Shown here piece after piece: positions 1-7,719 of a stretch of DNA of 34,242 bases. The DNA lies in assembly GCA_018052735.1 (NCBI GenBank), contig JAGPMT010000030.1, forward strand, positions 1 to 34,242. The letters run 5' to 3'. The position numbers and the translations under genes are program-made. Position 1 is the first letter of the stretch. Every line of letters begins with the position of its first letter. The notes beneath the pieces are model-generated. The model was not told where the DNA came from. It did no database searches and saw nothing but the letters and a program-made list of their open reading frames with translations. This DNA comes from Phycisphaerae bacterium. GTDB taxonomy: Bacteria; Planctomycetota; Phycisphaerae; Sedimentisphaerales; Anaerohalosphaeraceae.

Positions 1-1
1 A

Positions 2-1273
2 GTTGTGTATACGACGCAGTGTTTCGGCGGCGGCATGATGCGTGGCATTGGCGGCGTCGGTTTCGGCGTCGGCATGATGGGCGGCTTGGGCGCCGGCATG
101 ATGGGCGGCATGGGCGGTGGCTACGGCGGCGGCATGGGCGGCGGCTATGGCGGCGGTGGCTATGGCGGCGGCGGCTACGGCGGCAGCCAAGGGGTTGGAA
201 ACTGGCGGTCGATGTATCGGGCTTATATGCTGATTTATACCATCCAGCAGACTGTTGAGCCAAGCACGTGGTATGATGAAGGCGGCGAAGGCCGTATTGA
301 CCAATACAGCGAAAGCAAGCTGATTATTTATCAATCTCCCGAAGTGCACAAGCAGATTAAGAAACTGCTGGAGCAGCTGCGGGCTGACTTGGGGCAGCAG
401 ATTGCCATTGAAGCCCGCTTCCTGCTGGTCAGTGAAAACTTCCTTGAAGATATCGGCTTGGATGTCAATATTCGGCAGATGGATGTCGGCGGGCATTGGG
501 GCAATGTAGTGATTGAGCAGGACTCGTATGGCCATGTAGTGCCGTCCAGTACCGGTGTGGCAGGCAGTCTGGGAGGTGCGTTGACCAATCCTGCACTGAA
601 TACCACGCTGACCTATGAAGCGCTGGATGATTTGCAGGTGGAATTTATCCTGCGGGCGACGCAAGCCCACCGCAATGCAAAACAGTTGTCTGCTCCCAAG
701 GCTGTCGTGTTGAACAACGAATCGGCCACGATGCGAGTGAATACCGCCAAACGGCTTAAGACGGGAAGCGAGTTTAATACCGAGACGATTACCAACAACA
801 ATACAACCAATCAGGTTTACTGGTGGGAAAATACCAATGAGGACATTGAAACCGGCGTCCAGCTTTCCATTACACCGGTTATCACAGCAGACAAGAAATT
901 TGTTATCTTGCGGGTTACGGCCTATCTGCAGGACCTGATTGCACAGGACACAGAACGAGCTATCGGCTTCAGCCCTGTAACAGGGGAACAAATAACCGAC
1001 ACCTATATTTTGCCGACTACCCAGCTGACCTCTATTCAGACGCGTGTTACCGTGCCGGATCGCGGGACCGTGCTTTTGGGCGGTCTGACTTTGACGGCTA
1101 CCCGCGAAACCGAATCGGGAGCTCCGGTTCTTAGCAAACTGCCGGTTTTGGGACGGCTGTTCTCTAACCGCAGTCTGGTAGATGACAAGCTGATGCTGCT
1201 GATTCTGGTTAAGCCCACGATTATTCTGCAGGCGGAGGCGGAAGCCGATGCTGTTGCGGCATTAAACAAGTAA
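2..1273 (+). CDS. Type II/III secretion-type secretin, 5' truncated by window edge
   Basis: This is the C-terminal part of an outer-membrane secretin of the GspD/PilQ superfamily, which forms a gated multimeric channel. The frame is open to the window edge, so the GTG at 5 is not taken as the true start. Counting from that GTG, residues 8-60 are a Gly/Met/Tyr tract (GGGMGGGYGG-type). Residues about 72-130 form a short planctomycete-style periplasmic module with the pattern VEPxxWxxxGGEG then SPEVHKQIKKLLEQLR. Residues about 131-408 are the secretin barrel domain: EARFLLVSENFLEDIGLDV, the internal ITPVI strand, VTVPDRGTVLLGGLT, and the closing LPVLGRLFSNR / LILVKPTII segments. The usual family is longer (500-800 residues), consistent with missing N-domains. 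No other secretion genes are visible downstream, and a terminator follows 25 nt after the stop. Family assignment is confident; whether it serves type II secretion, type IV pili or another system cannot be told from here. Confidence 0.9.
   Translation, partial: VVYTTQCFGGGMMRGIGGVGFGVGMMGGLGAGMMGGMGGGYGGGMGGGYGGGGYGGGGYGGSQGVGNWRSMYRAYMLIYTIQQTVEPSTWYDEGGEGRIDQYSESKLIIYQSPEVHKQIKKLLEQLRADLGQQIAIEARFLLVSENFLEDIGLDVNIRQMDVGGHWGNVVIEQDSYGHVVPSSTGVAGSLGGALTNPALNTTLTYEALDDLQVEFILRATQAHRNAKQLSAPKAVVLNNESATMRVNTAKRLKTGSEFNTETITNNNTTNQVYWWENTNEDIETGVQLSITPVITADKKFVILRVTAYLQDLIAQDTERAIGFSPVTGEQITDTYILPTTQLTSIQTRVTVPDRGTVLLGGLTLTATRETESGAPVLSKLPVLGRLFSNRSLVDDKLMLLILVKPTIILQAEAEADAVAALNK
26..187 (+). 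repeat. Gly/Met/Tyr-rich low-complexity tract in secretin gene
   Basis: The DNA is dominated by GGCGGC/GGCATG/GGCTAT units, giving runs such as GGGYGGGMGGGYGG with about 60 percent glycine over some 53 residues. It precedes the conserved secretin module and is predicted to be disordered or a flexible linker. Such tracts are prone to length change by slippage. Confidence 0.8.
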
Positions 1274-1297
1274 GCCAATTTCTGGTGCAATAAATGC

Positions 1298-1342
1298 AGG
1301 CCGGACTTGTCTGGATGAACAGGCAAGGCCGGCCTTCTTTTT
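1298..1342 (+). terminator. Rho-independent terminator after secretin gene
   Basis: A 15-bp stem (1298-1312 with 1321-1335, one A-G mismatch and one G-U pair) with an 8-nt loop is followed by a TCTTTTT tract. It starts 25 nt after the secretin stop codon. Confidence 0.85.
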
Positions 1343-1448
1343 ATGCCTGCGGCATAGTTCCAAATTATTTCTCAAGAGATGCAGCGGAAAGGAGCGGTTA
1401 TTTCAGGCAGGCCGCTGCAACGCACGACAGTAGAGACGGCAGAAAGAA

Positions 1449-1477
1449 TTGACTTTTCTGGATAGTTCGGATACAAT
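1449..1477 (+). promoter_or_regulatory. Near-consensus sigma-70 promoter for DUF3616-like/kinase unit
   Basis: TTGACT (1449-1454), a 17-nt spacer and TACAAT (1472-1477) match five of six consensus bases in each box. The expected start of transcription is near 1484, giving a short leader with AAAGGA at 1487-1492 before the ATG at 1507. Confidence 0.75.
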
Positions 1478-1506
1478 ACTATGCGGAAAGGAATCAGCAG
1501 TATGCT

Positions 1507-2751
1507 ATGAAGCATTGTGCTGAAAATAAAGGGTTTTGCGCTTTTTGTTGGGTTGGGTTCCATATTCGGACACTGCTGCGGTTATTTCCTGTCTTGTCTT
1601 TTCTGGTGCTGTTTTTTGCCGACTGCTTTTTTGCCCACTCTGTCTGTTTTGGCCAATCAGCCGCTGGAAGCACTCCGAAACAGGTTTTGTCTGTTGTTCA
1701 GATTCGATTCGGTCAAATTGATCCGCCGGTTGTGGCTCAAAGCGATATTACAGTTCGGGCGGCTACTTCCAACCAGCAGGCCGGAGATGCACCGCTGGAA
1801 TGCAGCGGCATGGTGTGGCTGGATGGTTCGCTGATCATTACCAGCGACAGGCATCAGCATTGTCTTTTTGTCTGCCCGATTGATCTGACAGCGATGACCA
1901 TCGGACGTCCCCAAGCCACGGTTATTATTCGCAACGAGCAGGATTTGCTGGACGATGCCGAAAGCATTACGCTGAAATTGCGGCCGAACGGAACGGCCCG
2001 CCTTTATGTGATGTGTTCGATGAGCAATAATCCGGCGGAATTGCCACTGCCGATGCGGCAGCATGTGCTGCGTGCCGAAATCCACGACACCCGCCGCCTT
2101 GCTTTTTCCAATGTGTCGGTTATCAGCGGCAGTTCTATTCGAAATGCCCTCAATGAGCATTTTCGAGCCGTCGGAATGGATCCGTATCGTACTTATTATG
2201 CGGATTTTTCAGGTTCCAATAAAAATACCTATCGATGGGCCAACATCGAGGGAATATGTTTTGTACCCAACAGTTCTCTGCTGCTGTGCGGATTTCGAAA
2301 TCCCCTGCTGGAAGAGCAGGCGCTGATAGCTGTTATTGACGGAATAGACGAAGCGTTTGATACACAGGATTCCGGGCGGTTGGGTGTTGAAGATCTGTTT
2401 GTCTTGGATTTGGGCGGCCGCGGCGTCAGCGACATTGCTTGGGATGTTGTAACGGGAGGCTATTTGATTGCTGCGGCCAAAAGCAATGGTCCCTGGCTGG
2501 ATAAAAATCAGCCGTTCCCGCCCAACCAGCTGGATGAGGCCCTGTTCTGGTGGAGCGGTCATAAAAGTGACAAGCCCATTCTCTTTGCCCAAGTCTATGA
2601 TATGAAGATAGAAGCTGTCTGCCGCCTCGGAAACAGCCGTTTCATTGCGATTGCTTCGGATGAAGGCGATGTCAGCGAAAGCCGCTCGCAAAGGCAGAGC
2701 GTTCTGACGATCTTGGATTTTCCCGGAGCCCAATTTAACCAAAAACAATGA
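1507..2751 (+). CDS. Secreted DUF3616-like protein
   Basis: A 414-residue protein, probably exported: residues about 20-50 carry a basic stretch, a long hydrophobic segment and a small-residue region ending near FGQSAAG. The mature part contains features I associate with DUF3616 proteins: NIEGICF followed by LLLCGFRNP (about residues 246-265), a GVSDIAWD motif (about 307-314), and alternating beta-rich segments suggesting a propeller-like fold. The function of that family is unknown to me; a lipid, phosphodiester or esterase-like role would be speculation. ATG 1507 is chosen because a purine-rich AAAGGA lies 14 nt upstream and it is the first in-frame ATG after the promoter at 1449-1477. The kinase gene begins 6 nt after this stop, so the two are probably co-transcribed. 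Alternative: any secreted beta-propeller protein without enzymatic function. Confidence 0.65.
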   Translation: MKHCAENKGFCAFCWVGFHIRTLLRLFPVLSFLVLFFADCFFAHSVCFGQSAAGSTPKQVLSVVQIRFGQIDPPVVAQSDITVRAATSNQQAGDAPLECSGMVWLDGSLIITSDRHQHCLFVCPIDLTAMTIGRPQATVIIRNEQDLLDDAESITLKLRPNGTARLYVMCSMSNNPAELPLPMRQHVLRAEIHDTRRLAFSNVSVISGSSIRNALNEHFRAVGMDPYRTYYADFSGSNKNTYRWANIEGICFVPNSSLLLCGFRNPLLEEQALIAVIDGIDEAFDTQDSGRLGVEDLFVLDLGGRGVSDIAWDVVTGGYLIAAAKSNGPWLDKNQPFPPNQLDEALFWWSGHKSDKPILFAQVYDMKIEAVCRLGNSRFIAIASDEGDVSESRSQRQSVLTILDFPGAQFNQKQ

Positions 2752-2757
2752 AACAAT

Positions 2758-4308
2758 GTGATGCAGGAAAATCAGGATAAAAAAAAGCCGGGTTTGGAAG
2801 ACGAGTCGGAATTTGAAGCCAGTCTCGATGGGGGTGCATCGGGTTTAGGAGCTGATAAGGTACCGCTGCAAGTGCCCGCCGCACCGCAGGCAGCAGAAAA
2901 ACCGCCTTCGTGGGCAGGCAAGGTGCTGGGGCATTTTAAGCTGCTGCGTTTGATTGGGCAGGGCAATATGGGAATCGTGATACAGGCCTTGGATGTCAAT
3001 CTTGAGCGTTTAGTGGCCCTTAAAGTTCTCCGCAAGAGAATCATATCGCCTGAAGACCGGAATCGGGTAGAGCAGTTTTTCAGGGAAGCCCGAGCCGCGG
3101 CAAAAATCGATCACCCCAATGTGGTGAAGATTTACGAAATTAACCAGCATAAGGGCTGGTGGTATATCGCCATGGAATTGCTGGAAGGGGATAGTCTCAA
3201 GCGTATTGTCGAAGCGGCGGGTTCTTTGTCGGCCCAGCAGGCCTGCCCCCTGATAGCGGATGCTGCCGCCGCGCTGGATGTGGCTCACCGCGAGGGGATT
3301 ATTCACCGTGATATCAAGCCCGCCAATCTGATGATTACCCGCGCCGGCCGCTGCAAGCTGACAGATTTTGGTCTGGTCCGCATGGGCGATGAAAACGATC
3401 CTTTTGAAATAGCCCGCAAAACCGTAGGAACTCCGTATTTTATAGCCCCCGAAATTATCGAGGGAAAAATCCAGACACAGGCCGTTGATATTTACAGTCT
3501 GGGCTGCACCCTTTATTTTGCTCTGACGGGCAAGCCGCCTTTTCAGGCAGAAACGATGCCGGAACTTTTCCAAAAGCACATCCATCAGCCGCCGCCTGAT
3601 GTCCGGATGCACTGTCCCAAATGTTCACCGGTGTTGGCTAAGCTGATTGGACGTATGCTTGCTAAAGAGCCTTCCCAGCGTCCCACTGCGGCGGATGTGG
3701 CTGCTGTTCTGCGAACGGAGTCTATTTCCCTGTATTCATCCGATACATCACTGTTGTCGTCTACCGGTACGGGGATTTTAAGTCAGGCCATCGAAAAAGC
3801 CCTTGATTCGATGACAGAAATACCGACTCCTAAGCTCCCGCCGTCGACGTTTTTAGGACGCATAAAGGCGGCGGGCTGGAAAAAATACCTTGCCGTCGGT
3901 GTACCTGTTAGTTTGTTTGTGCTGCTTGTGCTGACGCAGATTTTCTGGGCATTTCCATTTCGCTTTCACAAAACTCCTTCTGTAAAGCGGCTGGAATCAA
4001 GGTTTCCAGACCGCCGCTCCTCTTACGGCATTCTGCCGGCTCAGTCTGTTCCGCAGCTTCCGCAACAGCTCAATCAGCCTCCTCCCTTCAGCTGGCTTGG
4101 GAAAATAGATACAACAGGCCTGACTTATGCGTCGGCCAAGAACGGCCGTTATTATTATTCATTGTCCGACCCCATGGCGATTCTTATTCGTCAAGACGAC
4201 TTCATCGGATACCAAACAGCCGAACAAGCCCGCGCCGACGGCAAGCTTCCTGCGCACCAAAATCCGGTATGGATGGATACCCCGATTGACTCACCGATAT
4301 ATCCGTAG
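2758..4308 (+). CDS. Transmembrane serine/threonine protein kinase (Hanks type)
   Basis: Phosphorylates Ser/Thr on protein targets; membrane-bound with a cytoplasmic kinase domain. Residues 1-55 are a charged, Pro/Ala-rich leader. The kinase domain spans about 58-320: glycine loop GQGNMG (67-72), ATP-anchoring Lys89 in VALKV, catalytic loop HRDIKPAN (183-190), metal-binding DFG (203-205), activation-segment GTPYFIAPE (about 224-232) and DIYSLGC (244-250). A single transmembrane helix covers about 377-399. The extracytoplasmic tail of about 115 residues is Pro/Gln-rich and ends in a small module (about 455-499) resembling Ada-type metal-binding domains but without the cysteines. All catalytic residues are present, so it should be active. 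GTG 2758 or ATG 2761 could start; neither has a clear Shine-Dalgarno sequence, which suggests coupling to the upstream gene. It converges with the chorismate synthase gene at its 3' end. Confidence 0.92.
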   Translation: MMQENQDKKKPGLEDESEFEASLDGGASGLGADKVPLQVPAAPQAAEKPPSWAGKVLGHFKLLRLIGQGNMGIVIQALDVNLERLVALKVLRKRIISPEDRNRVEQFFREARAAAKIDHPNVVKIYEINQHKGWWYIAMELLEGDSLKRIVEAAGSLSAQQACPLIADAAAALDVAHREGIIHRDIKPANLMITRAGRCKLTDFGLVRMGDENDPFEIARKTVGTPYFIAPEIIEGKIQTQAVDIYSLGCTLYFALTGKPPFQAETMPELFQKHIHQPPPDVRMHCPKCSPVLAKLIGRMLAKEPSQRPTAADVAAVLRTESISLYSSDTSLLSSTGTGILSQAIEKALDSMTEIPTPKLPPSTFLGRIKAAGWKKYLAVGVPVSLFVLLVLTQIFWAFPFRFHKTPSVKRLESRFPDRRSSYGILPAQSVPQLPQQLNQPPPFSWLGKIDTTGLTYASAKNGRYYYSLSDPMAILIRQDDFIGYQTAEQARADGKLPAHQNPVWMDTPIDSPIYP

Positions 4309-4317
4309 CAGGATATT

Positions 4318-5649
4318 CTATCGTGAAAAATGCGACTTCATCTGCTGATAGCCCAGATGCGACAGCAGATGATCCAGAATAACCATTGCCGTATAGTTTT
4401 CAGCAACCGGCCAGATGCGTCCTACGATGGTCGGATCCCGGCGGGTGATGGCCGCCAGTTGGGTGTTTTTCAGGGTGTATTTGTCGATTGTATGCTGCGG
4501 CTTATCGATGGTTGGGGTCGGCTTTACGGCCAGACGAACAATAATATCCTGACCGGTCGAAAGCCCGCCGGTGATCCCGCCGGCATTGTTGGAGTCAAAC
4601 ACAACCTTTCCATTTTCCGCGTGCATTGCATCATTGGATTGACTTCCGGTCATATCTTTGACCGCAAATCCAGCGCCTACCTCTACGCCTTTAACAGCGC
4701 CAATGCCCAGCATTCGTCCTAACTCTGCATCCAATTTGAAAAAGACCGGCTCTCCCAATCCTGTCGGCACTCCTATAACGCGAACTTCAACAACGCCGCC
4801 GGAAGAATCACCTGTCTTGGTGATTTTATTGCACGCAGCCACCATTGCATTGGCCGTGTCAATATCTGGGCAATTTACAATCGGATGCACATTATAGCGT
4901 TCAATAATTTCATTAACCGCCATTTTAGGAGCTTGCGAGCGGATATCGTCTATCTCTTTTTCCACCTGTGCCAAAACAGCTGTTTTCTCAAGAAAACGCA
5001 TGTCTGGTGTAATCCTGCCCTTGACGAAGATTTCCTGATAAAACGGGTCGAAATCGTGACGCATTTTCTTGTACCGCTCGGTGCAGGAAAAGATGGCTTT
5101 CGAATCCATTTCTGAACAGCGCACACCGGCCATTTCTTTGATGAAGGAAAACACCTCAATCCCGAAGGCCTTGAGTATCTTTTTGGCCACATAACCGGCT
5201 GCGACAATAGTGGATGTGTAACGTCCGCTGAAAATGCCCGCTCCGATTGCATCGTCATCCGGTCCATATTTGACAAATGAAGCATATGACGCATGGCCGG
5301 GACGCGGTGTCCGATTGGTGTCCTGATACTGCTTAATATGAATGAAATGACGGTCCAGATTGGGTATTAAGATCGTCAGAGGGGTTCCATTGGTGTGATT
5401 TTTATTATTGGCTCCTTCCACTGTGTCGGCGGCATTGAGACCTGTGTAAATAATCGGCAAGTCCGGCTCCTTACGCGGGCTGGAAAGCTCATCAGCACCC
5501 GGCTTGCGCAGCAGCAGGTCACCGTAAATTTCCTGTTCTGTCAATATCATTCCCGGCGGGCATCCCTGCACGACTGCAGTTAAACCCTCCTGATAGGAGC
5601 CGCCGGCGACAGTGACCTGAAAATTTCTTCCAATATGGCAGCCAAACAT
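4318..5649 (-). CDS. aroC: Divergent chorismate synthase
   Basis: Chorismate synthase converts EPSP to chorismate using reduced FMN, the last shikimate step. Recognisable family features: VVQGCPPGM (27-34), RKPG (48-51), PRKEPD (58-63), NGTPLTILI (87-95), RPGHA (116-120), VAAGYVAKKIL (149-159), DSNNAGGITGG (352-362) and KPTPTI. It is 443 residues against about 360-390 for typical AroC; the extra length is mostly a charged insertion around 180-255. Several normally invariant residues differ: the GESHG motif near the N-terminus reads GGSYQ (16-20, His to Tyr), RPGHAD reads RPGHAS, the SSARETA segment reads SGRYTST (141-147), and RHDP reads RRDP (403-406). The start ATG has a perfect AGGAGG (5656-5661) 6 nt upstream. 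It is transcribed divergently from the P-loop gene. Most likely the working AroC of this organism, since aroA lies nearby, but a paralogue with changed chemistry is possible. Confidence 0.85.
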   Translation of the reverse strand: MFGCHIGRNFQVTVAGGSYQEGLTAVVQGCPPGMILTEQEIYGDLLLRKPGADELSSPRKEPDLPIIYTGLNAADTVEGANNKNHTNGTPLTILIPNLDRHFIHIKQYQDTNRTPRPGHASYASFVKYGPDDDAIGAGIFSGRYTSTIVAAGYVAKKILKAFGIEVFSFIKEMAGVRCSEMDSKAIFSCTERYKKMRHDFDPFYQEIFVKGRITPDMRFLEKTAVLAQVEKEIDDIRSQAPKMAVNEIIERYNVHPIVNCPDIDTANAMVAACNKITKTGDSSGGVVEVRVIGVPTGLGEPVFFKLDAELGRMLGIGAVKGVEVGAGFAVKDMTGSQSNDAMHAENGKVVFDSNNAGGITGGLSTGQDIIVRLAVKPTPTIDKPQHTIDKYTLKNTQLAAITRRDPTIVGRIWPVAENYTAMVILDHLLSHLGYQQMKSHFSR

Positions 5650-5691
5650 AATCGACCTCCTGCGTCTTTTAACGCTTATTTTTTCGCAAAA

Positions 5692-5720
5692 ATACTATCC
5701 AGATGAGGTGCTGTTTGCAA
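5692..5720 (-). promoter_or_regulatory. Sigma-70-like promoter for aroC
   Basis: Read on the minus strand: TTGCAA (5720-5715), 17-nt spacer, TAGTAT (5697-5692). Predicted transcription start is near 5685, leaving a leader of roughly 35 nt that contains the AGGAGG ribosome binding site. Confidence 0.55.
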
Positions 5721-5747
5721 GTTTTTTTTATTTATTTTAAAATTTTG

Positions 5748-5775
5748 TTGATTGTTGTGCCGCCTTGGCTAAAAT
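5748..5775 (+). promoter_or_regulatory. Sigma-70-like promoter for P-loop gene
   Basis: TTGATT (5748-5753), a 16-nt spacer and TAAAAT (5770-5775). Transcription from near 5782 would give an unusually long leader of about 150 nt before the ATG at 5931. This promoter is back-to-back with the aroC promoter, with 27 nt between them. Confidence 0.5.
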
Positions 5776-5779
5776 CACG

Positions 5780-5909
5780 CTCCGCGCTGGGACGGAGTTA
5801 TCTATGATGAAAGATGTAAATCGGGTTATCAGGGGATGTTGAACTCCAAACAGGAACTTTGGTTGGGTATCATCCGGATGCCGGGGTTGCTATATAAAGT
5901 GATATAGCA
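5780..5909 (+). promoter_or_regulatory. Structured 5' leader with three inverted repeats
   Basis: Three dyads lie between the predicted transcription start and the ATG at 5931: CTCCG/CGGAG with an 8-nt loop near 5780-5797, the perfect 10-bp palindrome CATCCGGATG at 5871-5880, and a perfect 8-bp inverted repeat TGCTATAT/ATATAGCA (5888-5895 with 5902-5909) around a 6-nt spacer. The last sits 8 nt before the Shine-Dalgarno sequence and could be an operator or an RNA hairpin affecting translation. No known riboswitch class is recognised. Confidence 0.35.
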
Positions 5910-5930
5910 CAGAGAAAAGGAAGGCCGTCA

Positions 5931-7700
5931 ATGGATCGCAAACGATTTGATATAGAAGGGCGTCAGATTATCATTCATACGCAGGGAGGAATCTGCACAA
6001 CAGCAAGCGACTTGCTTCACAGCGACATTTTTCGCCAAGTTGTTGCCCTTTATATCACGGTGTGCAGACAACAGCAGGCCCCCCAGCTGGGCATATTCAA
6101 AAATATTTTTCCTTCCGAGACAGAAACCGATGCCATTACCGAATTGCTGATTCAGCTTGCGGATGTGCCGCTGGAAGAAGTGGTTAAGGATTTGCCGAAT
6201 CTGGCAGGCCTTCTGGAGCGACAGAACCGTCTGCATCTTCATGAATTTGCAGAGGGGCTTTATGATTACTGGCGTTCGTTTGACCGGTTTATGGTGCTTC
6301 ACAGCGAGCCGGGCAAAAGCAGTTTTGACCGCCGGCCTTACCGTTCGTTTAATGCGACCGTTGAGACACTGACCCATATAGTGCGCAGCACCTATCGGGA
6401 TATCTGTGAAAACATCACCGGGGACCATCCGCGCATCTATCGTCAGGTGTTTGCCGGCTGCGATATTGGTTTGATTGCTGTTGCCAAACGCACGCGGATG
6501 CCGGCGGCTTATGAGGCGGTATTGGGAGATGTGCCGTTTATTCGGCATGTATGGATTGCCCCTCCGATGATTATTGATCCCCCGATGAACAAGCGCGACG
6601 GCCAGTTCAAAAAAACCGACATCAATCCGCTGGACGGGCTGACTCTTGAAAAGGGACATTGGCTTTGCTATCCGGCTCAAGTAGGTCCGCTGGTTATTTT
6701 TGTGTATTTCCACACCAATCAAATCGGTCTGGGATGCAGCTTGGCGAACCTGTTCGAACTGGCAACCGACCAGCAGATAGCCGACGGTCCCGATGCTGTT
6801 TATTGTTTCGGAGTGAATCCCGAACATATGCAGCGGTACAGCGATAATCCGACAGTGTTTTATGATGATGCCGACACGGGGCTTCTTGCCGCGGCAGTCC
6901 CCAATGCCCCCCAATTCGGTTATTTTGGCTATCTCAAAAAGATGATTTTGACCCTGCATAATATTGTGATGATGAAGCGGGGACGAATGCCGTATCACGG
7001 GGCGATGGTGAGAATTTCCCTTAAGAATGGAAAGTCGGCCTCTATTGTTATTATCGGCGATACGGCTGCCGGCAAGTCCGAAACTCTCGAGGCGTTCAGA
7101 CTGCTGGGACGGGATCAAATCTGCCAGATGAAGATTATCGCAGACGATATGGGTTCTTTTGATATTGATGTGGAGGGACGTTTAATAGGATACGGCACGG
7201 AAATCGGGGCTTTTATCCGCTTGGATGATTTACAGGCCGGATATGCCTTCGAGCAGTTAGACCGTTCGATTATTATGAGTCCCCAGAAAACCAATGCCCG
7301 TGTTGTTCTGCCTGTTACGACGCTTAATGAAGTTCTGCACGGTTATCCGGTGGATATTCTGCTGTATGCCAACAATTATGAGCAGGTTGACCAAGACCAT
7401 CCGGCGATCGAATTTTTTGATAGTCCTTCACGTGCGATAGAGGTCTTCCGCGAGGGTGCCAGTATGGCTAAAGGAACCACAACTTCCACTGGTCTGGGGC
7501 ATAATTATTACGCCAATATCTTCGGTCCCCCGCAGTACCGCGCCATGCACGATAAACTGGCTGAGACCGTGTTTGCCAAGGCCTTCGAAGCTGGTGTTCG
7601 TGTTGGTCAGATGCGCTCTCGGCTGGGTATACCGGGTTATGAAGCCAGCGGTCCAAAAGCTGCAGCAGAGGAACTGTTTAAGATAATATCCAGTGAATAA
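5931..7700 (+). CDS. P-loop protein resembling HPr kinase / PEP carboxykinase, function unknown
   Basis: A 589-residue soluble protein with no signal peptide or membrane segment. A Walker A motif GDTAAGKSET lies at 376-385 (Lys382, Ser383), followed about 30 residues later by IIADDMGSF, a paired-aspartate strand. The combination of GxxxxGKSE and ADD is the pattern shared by HPr kinase/phosphorylase and ATP-dependent PEP carboxykinase, which have the same nucleotide-binding fold. The C-terminal part has a conserved-looking FREGASMAKGTTTSTGLGHN segment (about 500-520). The N-terminal 370 residues have no recognised domain. Start at ATG 5931 is well supported by AAGGAAGG (5917-5924) 6 nt upstream. 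It lies between aroC and aroA, both on the opposite strand, so neither gene shares its transcript. It may be a metabolic kinase, a PEPCK-like enzyme or a protein kinase. I do not assign a reaction. Confidence 0.6.
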   Translation: MDRKRFDIEGRQIIIHTQGGICTTASDLLHSDIFRQVVALYITVCRQQQAPQLGIFKNIFPSETETDAITELLIQLADVPLEEVVKDLPNLAGLLERQNRLHLHEFAEGLYDYWRSFDRFMVLHSEPGKSSFDRRPYRSFNATVETLTHIVRSTYRDICENITGDHPRIYRQVFAGCDIGLIAVAKRTRMPAAYEAVLGDVPFIRHVWIAPPMIIDPPMNKRDGQFKKTDINPLDGLTLEKGHWLCYPAQVGPLVIFVYFHTNQIGLGCSLANLFELATDQQIADGPDAVYCFGVNPEHMQRYSDNPTVFYDDADTGLLAAAVPNAPQFGYFGYLKKMILTLHNIVMMKRGRMPYHGAMVRISLKNGKSASIVIIGDTAAGKSETLEAFRLLGRDQICQMKIIADDMGSFDIDVEGRLIGYGTEIGAFIRLDDLQAGYAFEQLDRSIIMSPQKTNARVVLPVTTLNEVLHGYPVDILLYANNYEQVDQDHPAIEFFDSPSRAIEVFREGASMAKGTTTSTGLGHNYYANIFGPPQYRAMHDKLAETVFAKAFEAGVRVGQMRSRLGIPGYEASGPKAAAEELFKIISSE

Positions 7701-7719
7701 ATTGCGTTTGGATATTGTC

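Noticed and set aside
19-258. 79-residue Arg/Trp-rich frame over the secretin glycine tract
   Set aside because: Shifted reading of GGC repeats; the secretin frame is clearly the coding one.
1481-1510. 9-codon mini-frame ending in ATGA overlap with the DUF3616-like start
   Set aside because: Its ATG lies at or before the predicted transcription start of the 1449-1477 promoter, so it would not be translated from that transcript.
4296-4330. Small hairpin ATATCC/GGATAT at the kinase-aroC convergence as a bidirectional terminator
   Set aside because: Only 6 bp, AT-rich, overlapping the stop region, and without a T-run on either side.
5928-7118. 396-residue minus-strand open frame antisense to the P-loop gene
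   Set aside because: It is the mirror of a well-supported gene with a ribosome binding site and Walker A motif; its translation shows no recognisable domain and is rich in His, Arg and Ile, typical of a shadow frame.
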